Shown: piece after piece, positions 51,082 through 61,143 of the stretch
How the letters are laid out: each line of letters starts with the position of its first letter
How positions within the stretch are numbered: the stretch's first letter is position 1
Source of the DNA: an uncultured Caulobacteraceae bacterium
GTDB lineage: Bacteria > Pseudomonadota > Alphaproteobacteria > Caulobacterales > Caulobacteraceae
DNA length: 64,000 bases
Assembly (NCBI GenBank): GCA_903923135.1
Contig: CAIXWN010000080.1
Location: 1 to 64,000 of the forward strand
Direction of reading: 5' to 3'
Notes under the pieces: model-generated
The model's database searches: none
Told to the model about the DNA's origin: nothing
The model's input: the letters and a program-made list of their open reading frames with translations, nothing else
Program-made: the position numbers and the translations under genes

Positions 51082-51624
51082 ATGAGTTGGCTCAAGGGTC
51101 TCGGCGCCGGCGCGGCGTTTGCGGTGCTTTCGCTGGCGGCGGCCCTTCCGGCGGCGGCCTTCACCCTGTCCAACAGCAACGGCGGGGATGGCCACGTCAA
51201 CGCCATCACCGGCGGCTTTGACCTGGTGGGCGCCGACAACGGCGCCGGCCCCAACCTGACGCTCTATACGGAAACCGCGGCGACGACCGGGACCCTGCAG
51301 GCCGACTACGCCTATTCGACCAGCGACCCCGGCGGCCCCGAGTTCGACCCGGCCGGCCTGTACCTGGGCGCCAACGACCGATTCGCCCAGCTTTCGCCTT
51401 CGGCTTCCGGCTCCATCCGCTTCCACGTCACGGCCGGCGAAACCTACGGCTTCTATGTAAACTCCTCAGACAGCGCCTTCGGGGCGGGGGATATCGCGAT
51501 CACCAATCTGGCCGCGGGCGTGCCTGAGCCCGCCGCATGGGCCCTGATGCTGGTCGGCTTTGGCGCCCTGGGCGCCCGGGTTCGCCTGCAGCGACGGGCG
51601 AAACAGGCTTCGACCGCAGCCTGA
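51082..51624 (+). CDS. PEPxxWA-CTERM-sorted secreted protein
   Basis: N-terminal signal peptide; C-terminal VPEPAAWALMLVGFGALGARVRLQRRAK. Confidence 0.88.
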   Translation: MSWLKGLGAGAAFAVLSLAAALPAAAFTLSNSNGGDGHVNAITGGFDLVGADNGAGPNLTLYTETAATTGTLQADYAYSTSDPGGPEFDPAGLYLGANDRFAQLSPSASGSIRFHVTAGETYGFYVNSSDSAFGAGDIAITNLAAGVPEPAAWALMLVGFGALGARVRLQRRAKQASTAA

Positions 51625-51645
51625 CCCCACAGGCTTGACGCGGCT

Positions 51646-51680
51646 AACGCCGCCGGTCTGTCGACCGGCGGCGTTTGTGT
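51646..51680 (+). terminator. Intrinsic terminator after PEPxxWA gene
   Basis: AACGCCGCCGGT-CTGTCG-ACCGGCGGCGTT then TGTGT. Confidence 0.6.
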
Positions 51681-51695
51681 ATGTTCCGGCTGGGA

Positions 51696-52478
51696 TCAGA
51701 AGATGGCGTAGCCGCCGTCGATAAGGAAGCTGTCGCCGGTGTGATAGCGGGAGGCGTCTGACGCCAGATAGACCGCGATGCCGCCGAAATCGTCAGGCTC
51801 GCCCCAGCGGCGCGCCGGCACCCGCGGAATCACCTTTTCAGCGAACGCGGTCGAGGCCTGGGCGGCGGCGGTCATGTCAGTGGCGATCCAGCCGGGCAGG
51901 ATGGCGTTGGCCCGCACGCCGTATCGGGCGTGTTCGACGGCTATCGACTTCATCATCGAGATCACCCCGCCCTTGGTGGCGGCATAGGCCTGGTTGCGCG
52001 CGGCGCCCTCGATGGCGGCCAGGGACGCAACCACGGCTATGGAGCCGCCGGGATCGCCGGCGCCCGAGCGCGAGACCATGTGCCGGCAGGCCTCGCGGCA
52101 GGTGAAGAAGGCCCCCTCGAGATTCACCGCCATGTTGCGCCGCCAGATCTCGACGGTCATGTCCGAGAATGATCGCGCGGCGGCGCCGATGCCAGCGTTG
52201 GCGATCACGGTGTCGATCCGACCCATGGCCACGGCGGCCTCGCCCATGGCGGCCACGACGGCCGCCTCGTCCGCGACATCGACCTGCTGGGCCAGCACCC
52301 GCACGCCCAGTGTCGTCAGTTCGCCCTCGGCGGCGAGATTGTGGGCGGCGCTGGTTCCCCAGATGACGATATCGGAGCCCGCCTGGGCAAGGGCGCGGGC
52401 CATTCCCAGGCCGATGCCCCGGTTGCCGCCGGTGACCAAGGACACCTTGCCTGTCAGGTTGAACGGCTCATAGGCCAT
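51696..52478 (-). CDS. Short-chain dehydrogenase/reductase
   Basis: TGGNRGIG, YAATKGG motifs, C-terminal DGGYAIF. Confidence 0.9.
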   Translation of the reverse strand: MAYEPFNLTGKVSLVTGGNRGIGLGMARALAQAGSDIVIWGTSAAHNLAAEGELTTLGVRVLAQQVDVADEAAVVAAMGEAAVAMGRIDTVIANAGIGAAARSFSDMTVEIWRRNMAVNLEGAFFTCREACRHMVSRSGAGDPGGSIAVVASLAAIEGAARNQAYAATKGGVISMMKSIAVEHARYGVRANAILPGWIATDMTAAAQASTAFAEKVIPRVPARRWGEPDDFGGIAVYLASDASRYHTGDSFLIDGGYAIF

Positions 52479-52573
52479 GAGAGTTTCCTTCTCGCCTTGT
52501 GACTGGGTTGCCGGGTTCTAAGGCCGCCTTCCCCAACGCCCGTCAAGCGCCGGCCGCCGGCCCGGCCCCAGCC

Positions 52574-53983
52574 CTAGAACAGCACCCGCGGGTTCATGAT
52601 CCGCCCCGGATCGAGCGCCAGCCGTACGGCCCGCAGCGCTGCGACCTCGACCGGGCTCTTGTAGGTGACGGCTTCGGCCGTCTTCATTGAGCCCAGGCCG
52701 TGCTCGGCGCTGATGGAGCCGCCCAGCGACGCCACCAGATCATGGACCAGACGCGCGCCCTCATCGCGGGACGCCGCATGGCCCGCCCCATCACCGGCGG
52801 CGGGAGCGAGCACATCAAAGTGGATGTTTCCGTCGCCCACATGGCCGAAGGCGTCGATGCGCACGCCAGGAAAGCGCTTCTGCAGTTCAGCCGCGGCGGT
52901 GTCGAGGAACTCGACGATCGCCGAAATCGGCACGGAGATGTCGTGCTTCCACGCCGGCCCCTCCGGCTTCTGGGCCGCCGACTGACCCTCGCGGAGGGCC
53001 CAGAAGGCCTTGGCCTGCTCCCCGCTCTGGGCAAGCACCGCATCGGCGACAAGCCCGCTGTCCATGGCGTCGGCGAGCAGGCTCTCGAGCGCCGCTTCGG
53101 CGGCGCCCGTCCGGGCGCTGGCGATCTCCACCAGGACGATCCAGGGCGTACAGGTGGCGAGGGGGTCGCGCACGCCGGGAAGGTTGCGGACCGCCAGGTC
53201 GACGCCCAGCCGGCTGATCAGTTCGAAAGCCTCGACCTCGCCACCGGTCTGCCCCCTGGCGAGAACCAGCAGATCGATCGCCTGTCGCGGCTCCTCGACG
53301 GCGACGAGGGCTACGGCGCGGGAGGCGAGGATCGGGACCAGCCGCAGGGACGCGGCGGTAATGACCCCCAGCGTGCCTTCTGCCCCGATGAGCAACTGTT
53401 TGAGGTCGTAGCCGGTATTGTCCTTGCGCAGGCGCTTGAGGCCGTTCCAGACGGAGCCGTCGGGCAACACCGCCTCCAGGCCCAGCACCAGAGCCCGCAT
53501 GGTCCCGTAGCGCAGGACCGCAGTGCCGCCGGCGTTGGTGGAGATCAGCCCGCCTATGGTGGCCGTCCCCTCGGACGCCAGATCCAGAGGCAGGCGCCGA
53601 CCCGCCTCCAGGGCGGCGGCATGAGCGGCGGCCAGGGTCACACCGGCCTCCGCGACGATCACGTCATCCAGCGGATCGACCGCCCGGACCGCACGAAGCC
53701 GCTCGGTGGAGAGCAGGATTTCCCCCTGCGGAATCTGGCCGCCCACCAGCCCCGTATTGCCCCCCTGCGGGGTCACGGCCACGCCGGCGCGGGCGCAGAT
53801 GCCGATCACCGCCGCCACCTGAGCCGTGTCGGCGGGCAGGACCAGAAGGGGCGTCGCGCCATGCCAGCGGTCACGCCACTCCAACAGCTTGGGGGCCAGG
53901 CGATCGGAATCCTCGCTCCATCCGGCGGGGCCAAGCGCCTGTTTCAATTGGGCGAGCACATCGGAGGACGCAGGCGGGATCAT
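52574..53983 (-). CDS. FAD-binding oxidoreductase (D-2-hydroxyacid/glycolate oxidase family)
   Basis: PQGGNTGLVGGQIP FAD-binding, EHGLGSMKTAEAV C-terminal. Confidence 0.92.
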   Translation of the reverse strand: MIPPASSDVLAQLKQALGPAGWSEDSDRLAPKLLEWRDRWHGATPLLVLPADTAQVAAVIGICARAGVAVTPQGGNTGLVGGQIPQGEILLSTERLRAVRAVDPLDDVIVAEAGVTLAAAHAAALEAGRRLPLDLASEGTATIGGLISTNAGGTAVLRYGTMRALVLGLEAVLPDGSVWNGLKRLRKDNTGYDLKQLLIGAEGTLGVITAASLRLVPILASRAVALVAVEEPRQAIDLLVLARGQTGGEVEAFELISRLGVDLAVRNLPGVRDPLATCTPWIVLVEIASARTGAAEAALESLLADAMDSGLVADAVLAQSGEQAKAFWALREGQSAAQKPEGPAWKHDISVPISAIVEFLDTAAAELQKRFPGVRIDAFGHVGDGNIHFDVLAPAAGDGAGHAASRDEGARLVHDLVASLGGSISAEHGLGSMKTAEAVTYKSPVEVAALRAVRLALDPGRIMNPRVLF

Positions 53984-54014
53984 GAAGTCAGTCTAGGACG
54001 CCTTGCCGGAAGCG

Positions 54015-54881
54015 TCATCCGATATGGCCAGCGGCGCGGCGCAGCCGGTCGTTGACGGCCTCGCCCAGTCCGCCGGGCGGAATGGGCGCCACGGCGATCG
54101 CTTCGGGGTGGGTCGCGTCCGCGGCGCGGAGGAAGGCGAAGAGGTTCGCGGCCGCCTCGGCGAGATCGCCGGCGGCACTGAGGTTGAACACCCCGGGTCC
54201 GGCAGCGGTGGGGCCGAACGCCAGGTAGGCCTCTCCGGGCCGGGCCGCCGCCGCCTCGAGCCGAACCGGGGCGACGGGAGCGTAGTGGCGGGCCATGCGC
54301 CCCGGCGAGCGACGGGCGTCGCCTTCGGCCTCCGCCAGGGGCCCGATCAGGCTCTCGATCTGATCACGGGTCACGGACCCCGGCCGGAGCAGTCGCGGCG
54401 GTCCGTCCAGCAGGGCGACCACTGTCGATTCGAGACCGATCCGGCAGGGGCCGCCATCCAGGGCCGCGGCCGCGAACTCGCCCGTCTCGGTCACCGCGTC
54501 GACGAAGGTGGTCGGGCTGGGCCTGCCCGAGCGATTGGCGGACGGCGCGACCAGAGGCCGGCCGAACCCGGCAAGCAGCGCCTGGGCCATCGGATGCGCC
54601 GGCGCGCGGAGCGCGACGGTGTCGAGACCCGCCCGGGCCAGATCGCACACCCTTTGCCCGCCCATGGCCGGGGCGACGATCGTAAGCGCCCCAGGCCAGA
54701 AGGCCTGGGCGAGAGACAGCGCGCGGGAATCCAGCCGGGCCAACTTGCGGGCCTGGTCCAGTCCGGTCACATGCGCGATCAACGGATTGAAGCGTGGCCG
54801 GCCCTTGGCCTCGAAGACCCGCGCCACGGCCAGTGGATTGGCGGCGTCGCACGCAAGGCCATAGACCGTCTCGGTCGGCAT
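54015..54881 (-). CDS. Threonylcarbamoyl-AMP synthase (Sua5/YrdC family); true 5' end unresolved
   Basis: PTETVYGLACDA, RPLVAPSANRSGRPSPTT, C-terminal Sua5-type domain; homologous-looking sequence ALAALAAGRLVI continues upstream of the first in-frame ATG. Confidence 0.85.
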   Translation of the reverse strand: MPTETVYGLACDAANPLAVARVFEAKGRPRFNPLIAHVTGLDQARKLARLDSRALSLAQAFWPGALTIVAPAMGGQRVCDLARAGLDTVALRAPAHPMAQALLAGFGRPLVAPSANRSGRPSPTTFVDAVTETGEFAAAALDGGPCRIGLESTVVALLDGPPRLLRPGSVTRDQIESLIGPLAEAEGDARRSPGRMARHYAPVAPVRLEAAAARPGEAYLAFGPTAAGPGVFNLSAAGDLAEAAANLFAFLRAADATHPEAIAVAPIPPGGLGEAVNDRLRRAAGHIG

Positions 54882-55196
54882 GATGACCAGGCGTCCCGCC
54901 GCGAGGGCGGCCAGGGCGTCTTCAAGCCCGTGCTCCGCCCCGGTCAGAGGACGACCCGCGCGCTGAGCGGGCCGTCGGTCGCCGCGGATCGGAACGCTCG
55001 GAACATCGCCCGGACCGGCGCGGCGCGGGGCGTCTTGGCGCTAGAGGTCATCCGGGCGGGCCTGGGGCTGGAGCGGGGGGCGATATCGCGCTCCGGCTTA
55101 GCGTGGACGTATAAATTGTTCTAGATAGGAGCCGCCGCCTGAAGCAAAAGCATAGAGGCCGATTCCGCCTCCAGGACCCGACCCGAAGGACATTTC

Positions 55197-56978
55197 ATGA
55201 GCTACAAGGCCCCCGTTCGCGATCTGCAGTTCTCCCTCCGGGAGGCGGCGGATTTCGGCCGTCTCGAAGCGGCGTTCCCTGCCGCCGACGCCGAGACCGT
55301 CGCCGCGGTTCTGGAAGCCGCCGGGGCGTTCGCCGGCGATGTCCTGGCGCCGTTGAACGGTCCTGGCGACAAGGCGGGGGCCCGCTTCGAGAACGGCGCC
55401 GTGCGCGCCGCGCCCGGATTTGCGTCCGCCTACAAGGCCTTCGCCGGCGGCGGCTGGAACGGCCTCGCGGCCGACCCCGAATTCGGCGGCCAGGGGCTGC
55501 CCAAGGCCCTGGAGATTGCCGTCTTCGAGATGGTGCAAGCCGCCAACATGGCCTTCGGCCTGTGTCCGATGCTCACCCTGGGGGCCATCGAGGCACTCAG
55601 CATTCACGGCACGCCGCGGCAGAAGGCCCTCTACCTGCCCAAGCTGATTTCCGGCGAATGGACAGGCACAATGAACCTGACCGAGCCCCAGTCGGGCTCG
55701 GACCTTGGCGGGATCACCACCCGCGCCGAACCGGACGGCGCTGGCGCCTACCGCCTGACCGGTCAGAAGATCTTCATCACCTGGGGCGACCACGACGTCG
55801 CCGACAACATCATCCATCTGGTCCTGGCCCGTTTGCCTGACGCGCCCGCCGGCTCCCGGGGCCTGTCGCTGTTCCTGGCGCCGAAATTCCTGCTTTCCGA
55901 CAGCGGCGCCCCCGGTGTGGCCAATTCCCTGCGGGCGGGAAGCCTCGAGCACAAGCTGGGCATCCACGCGTCGCCGACGTGCGTGATGCTGTTCGAAGGC
56001 GCCAGCGCGGAACTGGTGAGCGCGCCCAACCAGGGCCTGGCCGCCATGTTCGTGATGATGAACGCCGCGCGCCTGCAGGTGGGCGTGCAGGGCGTGGCTA
56101 TCGCCGAACGGGCCTATCAGCAGGCGCTGGCCTTCTCGCTGGAGCGCAAGCAGGGCCGGTCAGCCTGGACCGGCGCCTCGCCGTCCCGCCTATTCGACCA
56201 TCCCGACGTCCGACGCAGCCTGATGCTGATGAAAGCGCGGATCGAGGCGGCCCGGGGGATCTGTCTGTCTACGGCGGTGGCGGCTGACCTCGCCCGCCAC
56301 GCCGTCAATCCTGTGGACCGCGAAGCGGCCCGCATGCGCGAGGATCTGCTCACCCCGATCGCCAAGGCCTGGTCCACCGATATGGGAGTCGACGTGGCCT
56401 CCATCGCCCTGCAGATTCACGGTGGCATGGGCTTCATCGAGGAGACCGGTGCGGCGCAGCACTATCGCGACGCCCGCATCCTGCCGATCTATGAAGGCAC
56501 CAACGGCATCCAGGCCATCGACCTGATGGGCCGCAAGCTGGCCATCGGCAAGGGCAAGGCGGTGCGCGAACTGGTGGCGGAGATTTTCCCCACCGCCGCG
56601 GCCCTGAAGAGCGCCGATGATGCCTGGCTGCACACGATCGGGGCGCGGCTGGAAGCCGGTCTCGCCGCCGTTCAGTCGGCCACGGGCTGGATGCTCGAAC
56701 GTCGCGGCCATGCACAGCCGGACGCTCTGGCGGGGGCGACGCCCTATCTGAAGCTGCTCGGCGACGTGGTCGGAGGCTGGATGCTCGCCAAGGGCGCCCT
56801 GGCGGCCTCGGAACGCCTCGCCGCCGGCGAGGGGCCCAAGGACTACTGGCGCACGCGGATCGGCCTGGCGCGGGTCTTTTCGGAGCAGGTGCTGGCCCAG
56901 GCCCCGGCGCTCTCCCAGGCGGTCAGCCAGGGGTCGATCGACCTGTTCCGCGCCACGCCGGAATCAATGGGGGCCTGA
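55197..56978 (+). CDS. Acyl-CoA dehydrogenase
   Basis: MNLTEPQSGSDLGGITTRAEP, QIHGGMGFIEETGAAQHYRDARILPIYEGTNGIQAIDL. Confidence 0.95.
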   Translation: MSYKAPVRDLQFSLREAADFGRLEAAFPAADAETVAAVLEAAGAFAGDVLAPLNGPGDKAGARFENGAVRAAPGFASAYKAFAGGGWNGLAADPEFGGQGLPKALEIAVFEMVQAANMAFGLCPMLTLGAIEALSIHGTPRQKALYLPKLISGEWTGTMNLTEPQSGSDLGGITTRAEPDGAGAYRLTGQKIFITWGDHDVADNIIHLVLARLPDAPAGSRGLSLFLAPKFLLSDSGAPGVANSLRAGSLEHKLGIHASPTCVMLFEGASAELVSAPNQGLAAMFVMMNAARLQVGVQGVAIAERAYQQALAFSLERKQGRSAWTGASPSRLFDHPDVRRSLMLMKARIEAARGICLSTAVAADLARHAVNPVDREAARMREDLLTPIAKAWSTDMGVDVASIALQIHGGMGFIEETGAAQHYRDARILPIYEGTNGIQAIDLMGRKLAIGKGKAVRELVAEIFPTAAALKSADDAWLHTIGARLEAGLAAVQSATGWMLERRGHAQPDALAGATPYLKLLGDVVGGWMLAKGALAASERLAAGEGPKDYWRTRIGLARVFSEQVLAQAPALSQAVSQGSIDLFRATPESMGA

Positions 56979-57080
56979 CGCCGCTCGGCGGGACCATCGC
57001 CCTCAAGGACGCTGGTCTTCAGGGCGCGCCGGGCGCAACGCTGGGGTTGGCCACAGCGACGGAACGCCGGAGAGTCGCCA

Positions 57081-57365
57081 GTGCGGTCGAGTCGGGTATT
57101 GCTGATCGCACTCACGGCGGTGATGGCCGCGACTTCGGCCGCCTCGGCCAGACCCTGCCGTCTCGGCCCGGACGAAAAGCCCCTGGGTTGCCCGGAAGCC
57201 GCTACGGTCCCGCGACGCGAGCCGCCGCCGTCGACCATACCCGCCAGTCGGCCGCCGGTTTCCTTCACCGCCGATCCGCGCCATGTCTGCCTCAATCCAC
57301 ACACCGGCGCGCGACGGAAATGCCAACCCGAAATGCTTGGGCCAGTCGGAAACCGGCCCAACTGA
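57081..57365 (+). CDS. Small secreted protein of unknown function
   Basis: GTG start, signal peptide LLIALTAVMAATSAASA, four Cys in mature part. Confidence 0.5.
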   Translation: MRSSRVLLIALTAVMAATSAASARPCRLGPDEKPLGCPEAATVPRREPPPSTIPASRPPVSFTADPRHVCLNPHTGARRKCQPEMLGPVGNRPN

Positions 57366-57475
57366 GCTCTGTCAGCTTCTTTTCCCTCGACACGGGTTCG
57401 TGAAGGTTGAACCCTCCCCTGACACAATTTACGCCCAATTCGGGTGAGACCGTGGCGAAAAAGGGTCTTGTCGCG

Positions 57476-59185
57476 ATGCGAAACACAAACACCTCCGGCT
57501 CCGCGCGCAAAGCCGCGCTCCTCGGCGCAACGGTCATGGCGCTAGCTTGGTCAGGAGCGACAGCACGGACCAACGACCCCGCATACCTGAACTATGATGG
57601 CGGAGCCCAATTGCTTGGACCGAACGACGTGCCCGTGGATGGCAGTATCACGTCGCTCGGCTCCCTCGGAGTCGTGGCCGGCAACGGCGGCGCCTTTACT
57701 GGCAGTCTCGGCTTCAGAGGCGTTACGCAATATGACACCCGCGCCCTGAACGGCGGTTTCAGCTCCATCCCGCCGGACACCATGGGCGCGGTCGGCGCCA
57801 CGCAGTTCATGGAAACCACCAACGGCGGCTACGCGGTGTTCGACAAGGCGACCGGGGCCCGGACCGCCCTGATCTCCGACGGCGCATTCTGGACGGCGGC
57901 CGGCCAGACCCAGGCGACCCTGCCGAACAGTCTGCCGGCCGGTAACGGCGACGCGCGGATTCTTTTCGACAGGATTTCCAACAAGTGGATCGTCGAATCC
58001 TTCGGAGCCAGCCTGGACACGATCCAGATCGCCGTGTCGACGACATCCGACGCCCTCGGGCCCTGGAAATCGACCTCGTTTGTCGCACATGCCGGCGGCA
58101 TCGCCGACTATCCGACGATCGCGATCGACGGCAAGGCGGTCTACATCGGCACCAACGACTTTTCGGCCGCCGGTAACTATGAAGGCGAAACGCTGAACAT
58201 TATCAGCCGCAAGGACCTGTTCGGCGCGACACCGACCACGGCCAGTCTGAAGCAGTTCGTCACCCCGCTGTCCGCTGTCCTCGGCGGCGCGGACCCGGGG
58301 TACGCCATCCAGGGCGTCAATCAACTCGGAAACGATGCGGGCAAGATTCTGGCTGTCAGTATCCAGGGCCCGGACCTCATTCGCTACAACGTCAACAATC
58401 CCGGCACGGCTGTCGTCACGCTGAGCAACGTCTCCTACCTCGGCACGACGCCCTATGATGCAAACAACCCCGCCGCCCAGCCCGGCGACGCCATCATCGG
58501 CGGGCCGGTGATCGACACGCTTGACGACCGGGTGTCGGGCGCCGTGTGGGAACGCAATGGACTGATCTACGCCGTACACGTCGTCACCCCCACCGGCACC
58601 GACCACACCGCCGTCGTCTGGACGGTGTCGAACGCCGCGACCAACGCCCTGGTTCAGGAAGGAGCCATCGGCGGAAAGGGCGATGCCTACGACTACTTTC
58701 AGGGCGCGATCGCCGTGAACAGATCCGGCCAGGTCGTGATCAGCTATGACCGCTCCAGCTCGGATCCGGCGACCGGCGCGGTAAGTCTTTTCGCCCAGAC
58801 CTTCAACCCGACGCCCGACGGCTCACTGGTGAGCACGGGCGCCGTCCTGCTGAAGGTCAGCGACACGATCGACTATCACAATGGCTCGCTGGAAGGCGCC
58901 CCAGCAGCCGGCCGGCAACGCTGGGGCGACTACGCCCAGGTGACCGTGGACCCGAACAACTTCGAGAATTTCTGGATGATCGGCGAGTACGCGGCCGAAC
59001 CCAACACGCCGGGCGCCGGACATCCCGGCGGCACCGGTGGCACGCGCTGGGGCACCTGGGTCACCAGCCTGACCCTCGCGGCGGTTCCGGAACCGGGCGC
59101 CTGGGCGATGATGCTGCTCGGGTTCGGGGTGGCCGGTGCGGCGGCAAGGCGCGCGCGCGCGACCCGCCGATCCGTCACCGCCTGA
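57476..59185 (+). CDS. PEPxxWA-CTERM-sorted secreted protein
   Basis: Signal peptide; C-terminal VPEPGAWAMMLLGFGVAGAAARRARATRR; internal FSSIPPDTMGAVG. Confidence 0.87.
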   Translation: MRNTNTSGSARKAALLGATVMALAWSGATARTNDPAYLNYDGGAQLLGPNDVPVDGSITSLGSLGVVAGNGGAFTGSLGFRGVTQYDTRALNGGFSSIPPDTMGAVGATQFMETTNGGYAVFDKATGARTALISDGAFWTAAGQTQATLPNSLPAGNGDARILFDRISNKWIVESFGASLDTIQIAVSTTSDALGPWKSTSFVAHAGGIADYPTIAIDGKAVYIGTNDFSAAGNYEGETLNIISRKDLFGATPTTASLKQFVTPLSAVLGGADPGYAIQGVNQLGNDAGKILAVSIQGPDLIRYNVNNPGTAVVTLSNVSYLGTTPYDANNPAAQPGDAIIGGPVIDTLDDRVSGAVWERNGLIYAVHVVTPTGTDHTAVVWTVSNAATNALVQEGAIGGKGDAYDYFQGAIAVNRSGQVVISYDRSSSDPATGAVSLFAQTFNPTPDGSLVSTGAVLLKVSDTIDYHNGSLEGAPAAGRQRWGDYAQVTVDPNNFENFWMIGEYAAEPNTPGAGHPGGTGGTRWGTWVTSLTLAAVPEPGAWAMMLLGFGVAGAAARRARATRRSVTA

Positions 59186-59263
59186 TCGGCCCGCCGACGG
59201 CAACCGAAAAGCCGCCCGAGCGGGACAGCAATTCGGCCTCCGCGGCCGCGGGTCCGCGACGCT

Positions 59264-59746
59264 TCAGAGTTGGGCGAGAAGGTACTCGGCGGTCGAGACC
59301 TTGAACTCACCGCCCTGCTCGACGTTGAGTTCCTTGATCACGCCGTCCTTGACGACGACCGAGTAGCGCTGCGACCGCAGGCCCATTCCGAAACCGCGAC
59401 CGTCCAGTTCCAGGCCCACGGCCCGGGTGAAGTCGCCGTTGCCGTCGGCCAGCATCAGGATGTCATCGCCAACGCCCTGATTTTCGCCCCACGCCTTCAT
59501 GACGAACACGTCGTTCACCGAGACACAGGCGATGGTGTCGACGCCCTTGGCCTTCAGTTCGGCGGCGTGGGCCTTGAATCCCGGGACATGCTTGGCCGAG
59601 CACGTGGGGGTGAAGGCGCCGGGGACGGCGAACAACGCCACGGTCTTGCCCTTGAACAGGTCATCGCTGGTGATCGGCCGGGGCCCTTCGGCGGTGAAGG
59701 TGGTAAAGGTCGCGCTGGGCACGGTGTCGCCGATTTTGACGGTCAT
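59264..59746 (-). CDS. Peroxiredoxin (Prx5-like)
   Basis: PGAFTPTCSAKHVPGF peroxidatic Cys motif. Confidence 0.93.
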   Translation of the reverse strand: MTVKIGDTVPSATFTTFTAEGPRPITSDDLFKGKTVALFAVPGAFTPTCSAKHVPGFKAHAAELKAKGVDTIACVSVNDVFVMKAWGENQGVGDDILMLADGNGDFTRAVGLELDGRGFGMGLRSQRYSVVVKDGVIKELNVEQGGEFKVSTAEYLLAQL

Positions 59747-59860
59747 GAATTTCTCCTGGGGTTTGACAAACATCAATTAGGGTCAAGCGGCGCGAACGCC
59801 AAGGGCGCGGACAGCGAGGCAGGCTTGATTCAGACCCGCAGAGTCGCGATCCTTGCCGCC

Positions 59861-60436
59861 ATGATGACGGCGTCAAATGCTTACCTGGCCGGGCGGTTGC
59901 TGGTGGCCATGCCCGGGATCGGAGATCCGCGCTTCGAGCGCGCGGTGATTCTGCTTTGCGAACACGATGAGGCCCACGCCATGGGGCTGACGGTCAACCG
60001 ACCTGTGGAGGGCCTGACCATCGCCGATCTGCTCGGCAGGCTGGGGGTCGCCGCAGGACCCGAGACCCTTGGCGATCTGGTGTTGATGGGCGGGCCGGTG
60101 GATCCCGAGCGGGGCTTTGTGCTGCACACCCGCGATCAGGGCACGGGCCCGCACTCCGTTCGAGTGACCGGCGAACTGATGCTGACGGCGTCGCGCGAAA
60201 TTCTCGAAGTTCTGGCCGACGCCGACCGGCGACCGCGCCGGGCCGCCATGGCCGTGGGCTATGCGGGGTGGGACGCCGGCCAGCTGGAACGCGAGATCCG
60301 CGAGAGCGTGTGGCTGACCTGCGAGGTCGACGAAGACCTGCTGTTCGATGACGATCATGAACACAAATGGTCCCGGGCCCTGGCCAAGATCGGGGTGGCT
60401 CCGGAGAACCTTTCGGCCCAGCCGGGTCGCGCCTGA
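59861..60436 (+). CDS. YqgE/AlgH (DUF179) family protein
   Basis: AYLAGRLLVAMPGIGDPRFERAVILLCEHDEAHAMGLTVNRP. Confidence 0.9.
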   Translation: MMTASNAYLAGRLLVAMPGIGDPRFERAVILLCEHDEAHAMGLTVNRPVEGLTIADLLGRLGVAAGPETLGDLVLMGGPVDPERGFVLHTRDQGTGPHSVRVTGELMLTASREILEVLADADRRPRRAAMAVGYAGWDAGQLEREIRESVWLTCEVDEDLLFDDDHEHKWSRALAKIGVAPENLSAQPGRA

Positions 60437-60501
60437 GCCTGAACGAGTTCAGACGCCGAGGTCCAGGACCAAGCCGCGCCGATCGGCCGTCGCATCCTGC
60501 C

Positions 60502-61083
60502 TCAGGCCGGCGACACAAGTCCGAAGAGCAAATGATCGCGCCATACGCCGTCGATCTTCAGATAGTCTTTCGCCAGACCCTCCTTCTGGAAGCCGGCCTT
60601 GCGAAGAACCGCCTGCGATCCGGCGTTGGTGGGAATGCAGGCCGCCTCCACCCGATGAAGCCGGAGCCGGTCGAAACAGAACAGGGTTACGGCCCGGACG
60701 GCGTCGACCGTGTAGCCGTGGCGGGTGAACGGCGCGCCGACCCAGTAGCCGATTGACCCCATCTGGGCCACGCCGCGGCGAATGTTGGACAGGGTGATGC
60801 CGCCGACGAGGACGTTATCGCCGCGGCGGAACACCAGAAAGGGATAGGCGACGCCGCGCTCGATATCCTGGGCATGGGCCGCGAGGCGCCGCCGGTAGGC
60901 GCCGCGGGTCAGGTCATCGGCAGGCCAGGTCGGTTCCCAGGGCTGCAGAAAACCGCGCGACGCCTCGCGCAGGGCCGACCATTCGGCGAAGTCCGAGGCT
61001 CGATGCGGACGCAGGCGCACCAGTGCGCCCTCCAGACGGAGGTCGTGGTCAGCGGCGATCCAGTCGAGCAGGGCCATGATCAC
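60502..61083 (-). CDS. GNAT N-acetyltransferase (RimJ/RimL-like)
   Basis: VRLRPHRASDFAEWSALR, IGYWVGAPFTRHGYTVDAVRAV, RVEAACIPTNAGSQAVLRKAGF. Confidence 0.9.
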   Translation of the reverse strand: MIMALLDWIAADHDLRLEGALVRLRPHRASDFAEWSALREASRGFLQPWEPTWPADDLTRGAYRRRLAAHAQDIERGVAYPFLVFRRGDNVLVGGITLSNIRRGVAQMGSIGYWVGAPFTRHGYTVDAVRAVTLFCFDRLRLHRVEAACIPTNAGSQAVLRKAGFQKEGLAKDYLKIDGVWRDHLLFGLVSPA

Positions 61084-61143
61084 CGATCTTGGCGCCGTTT
61101 CCCTGATCGGCCAACAGCTGGCGGCGGCGCACGGATCCGGCGC

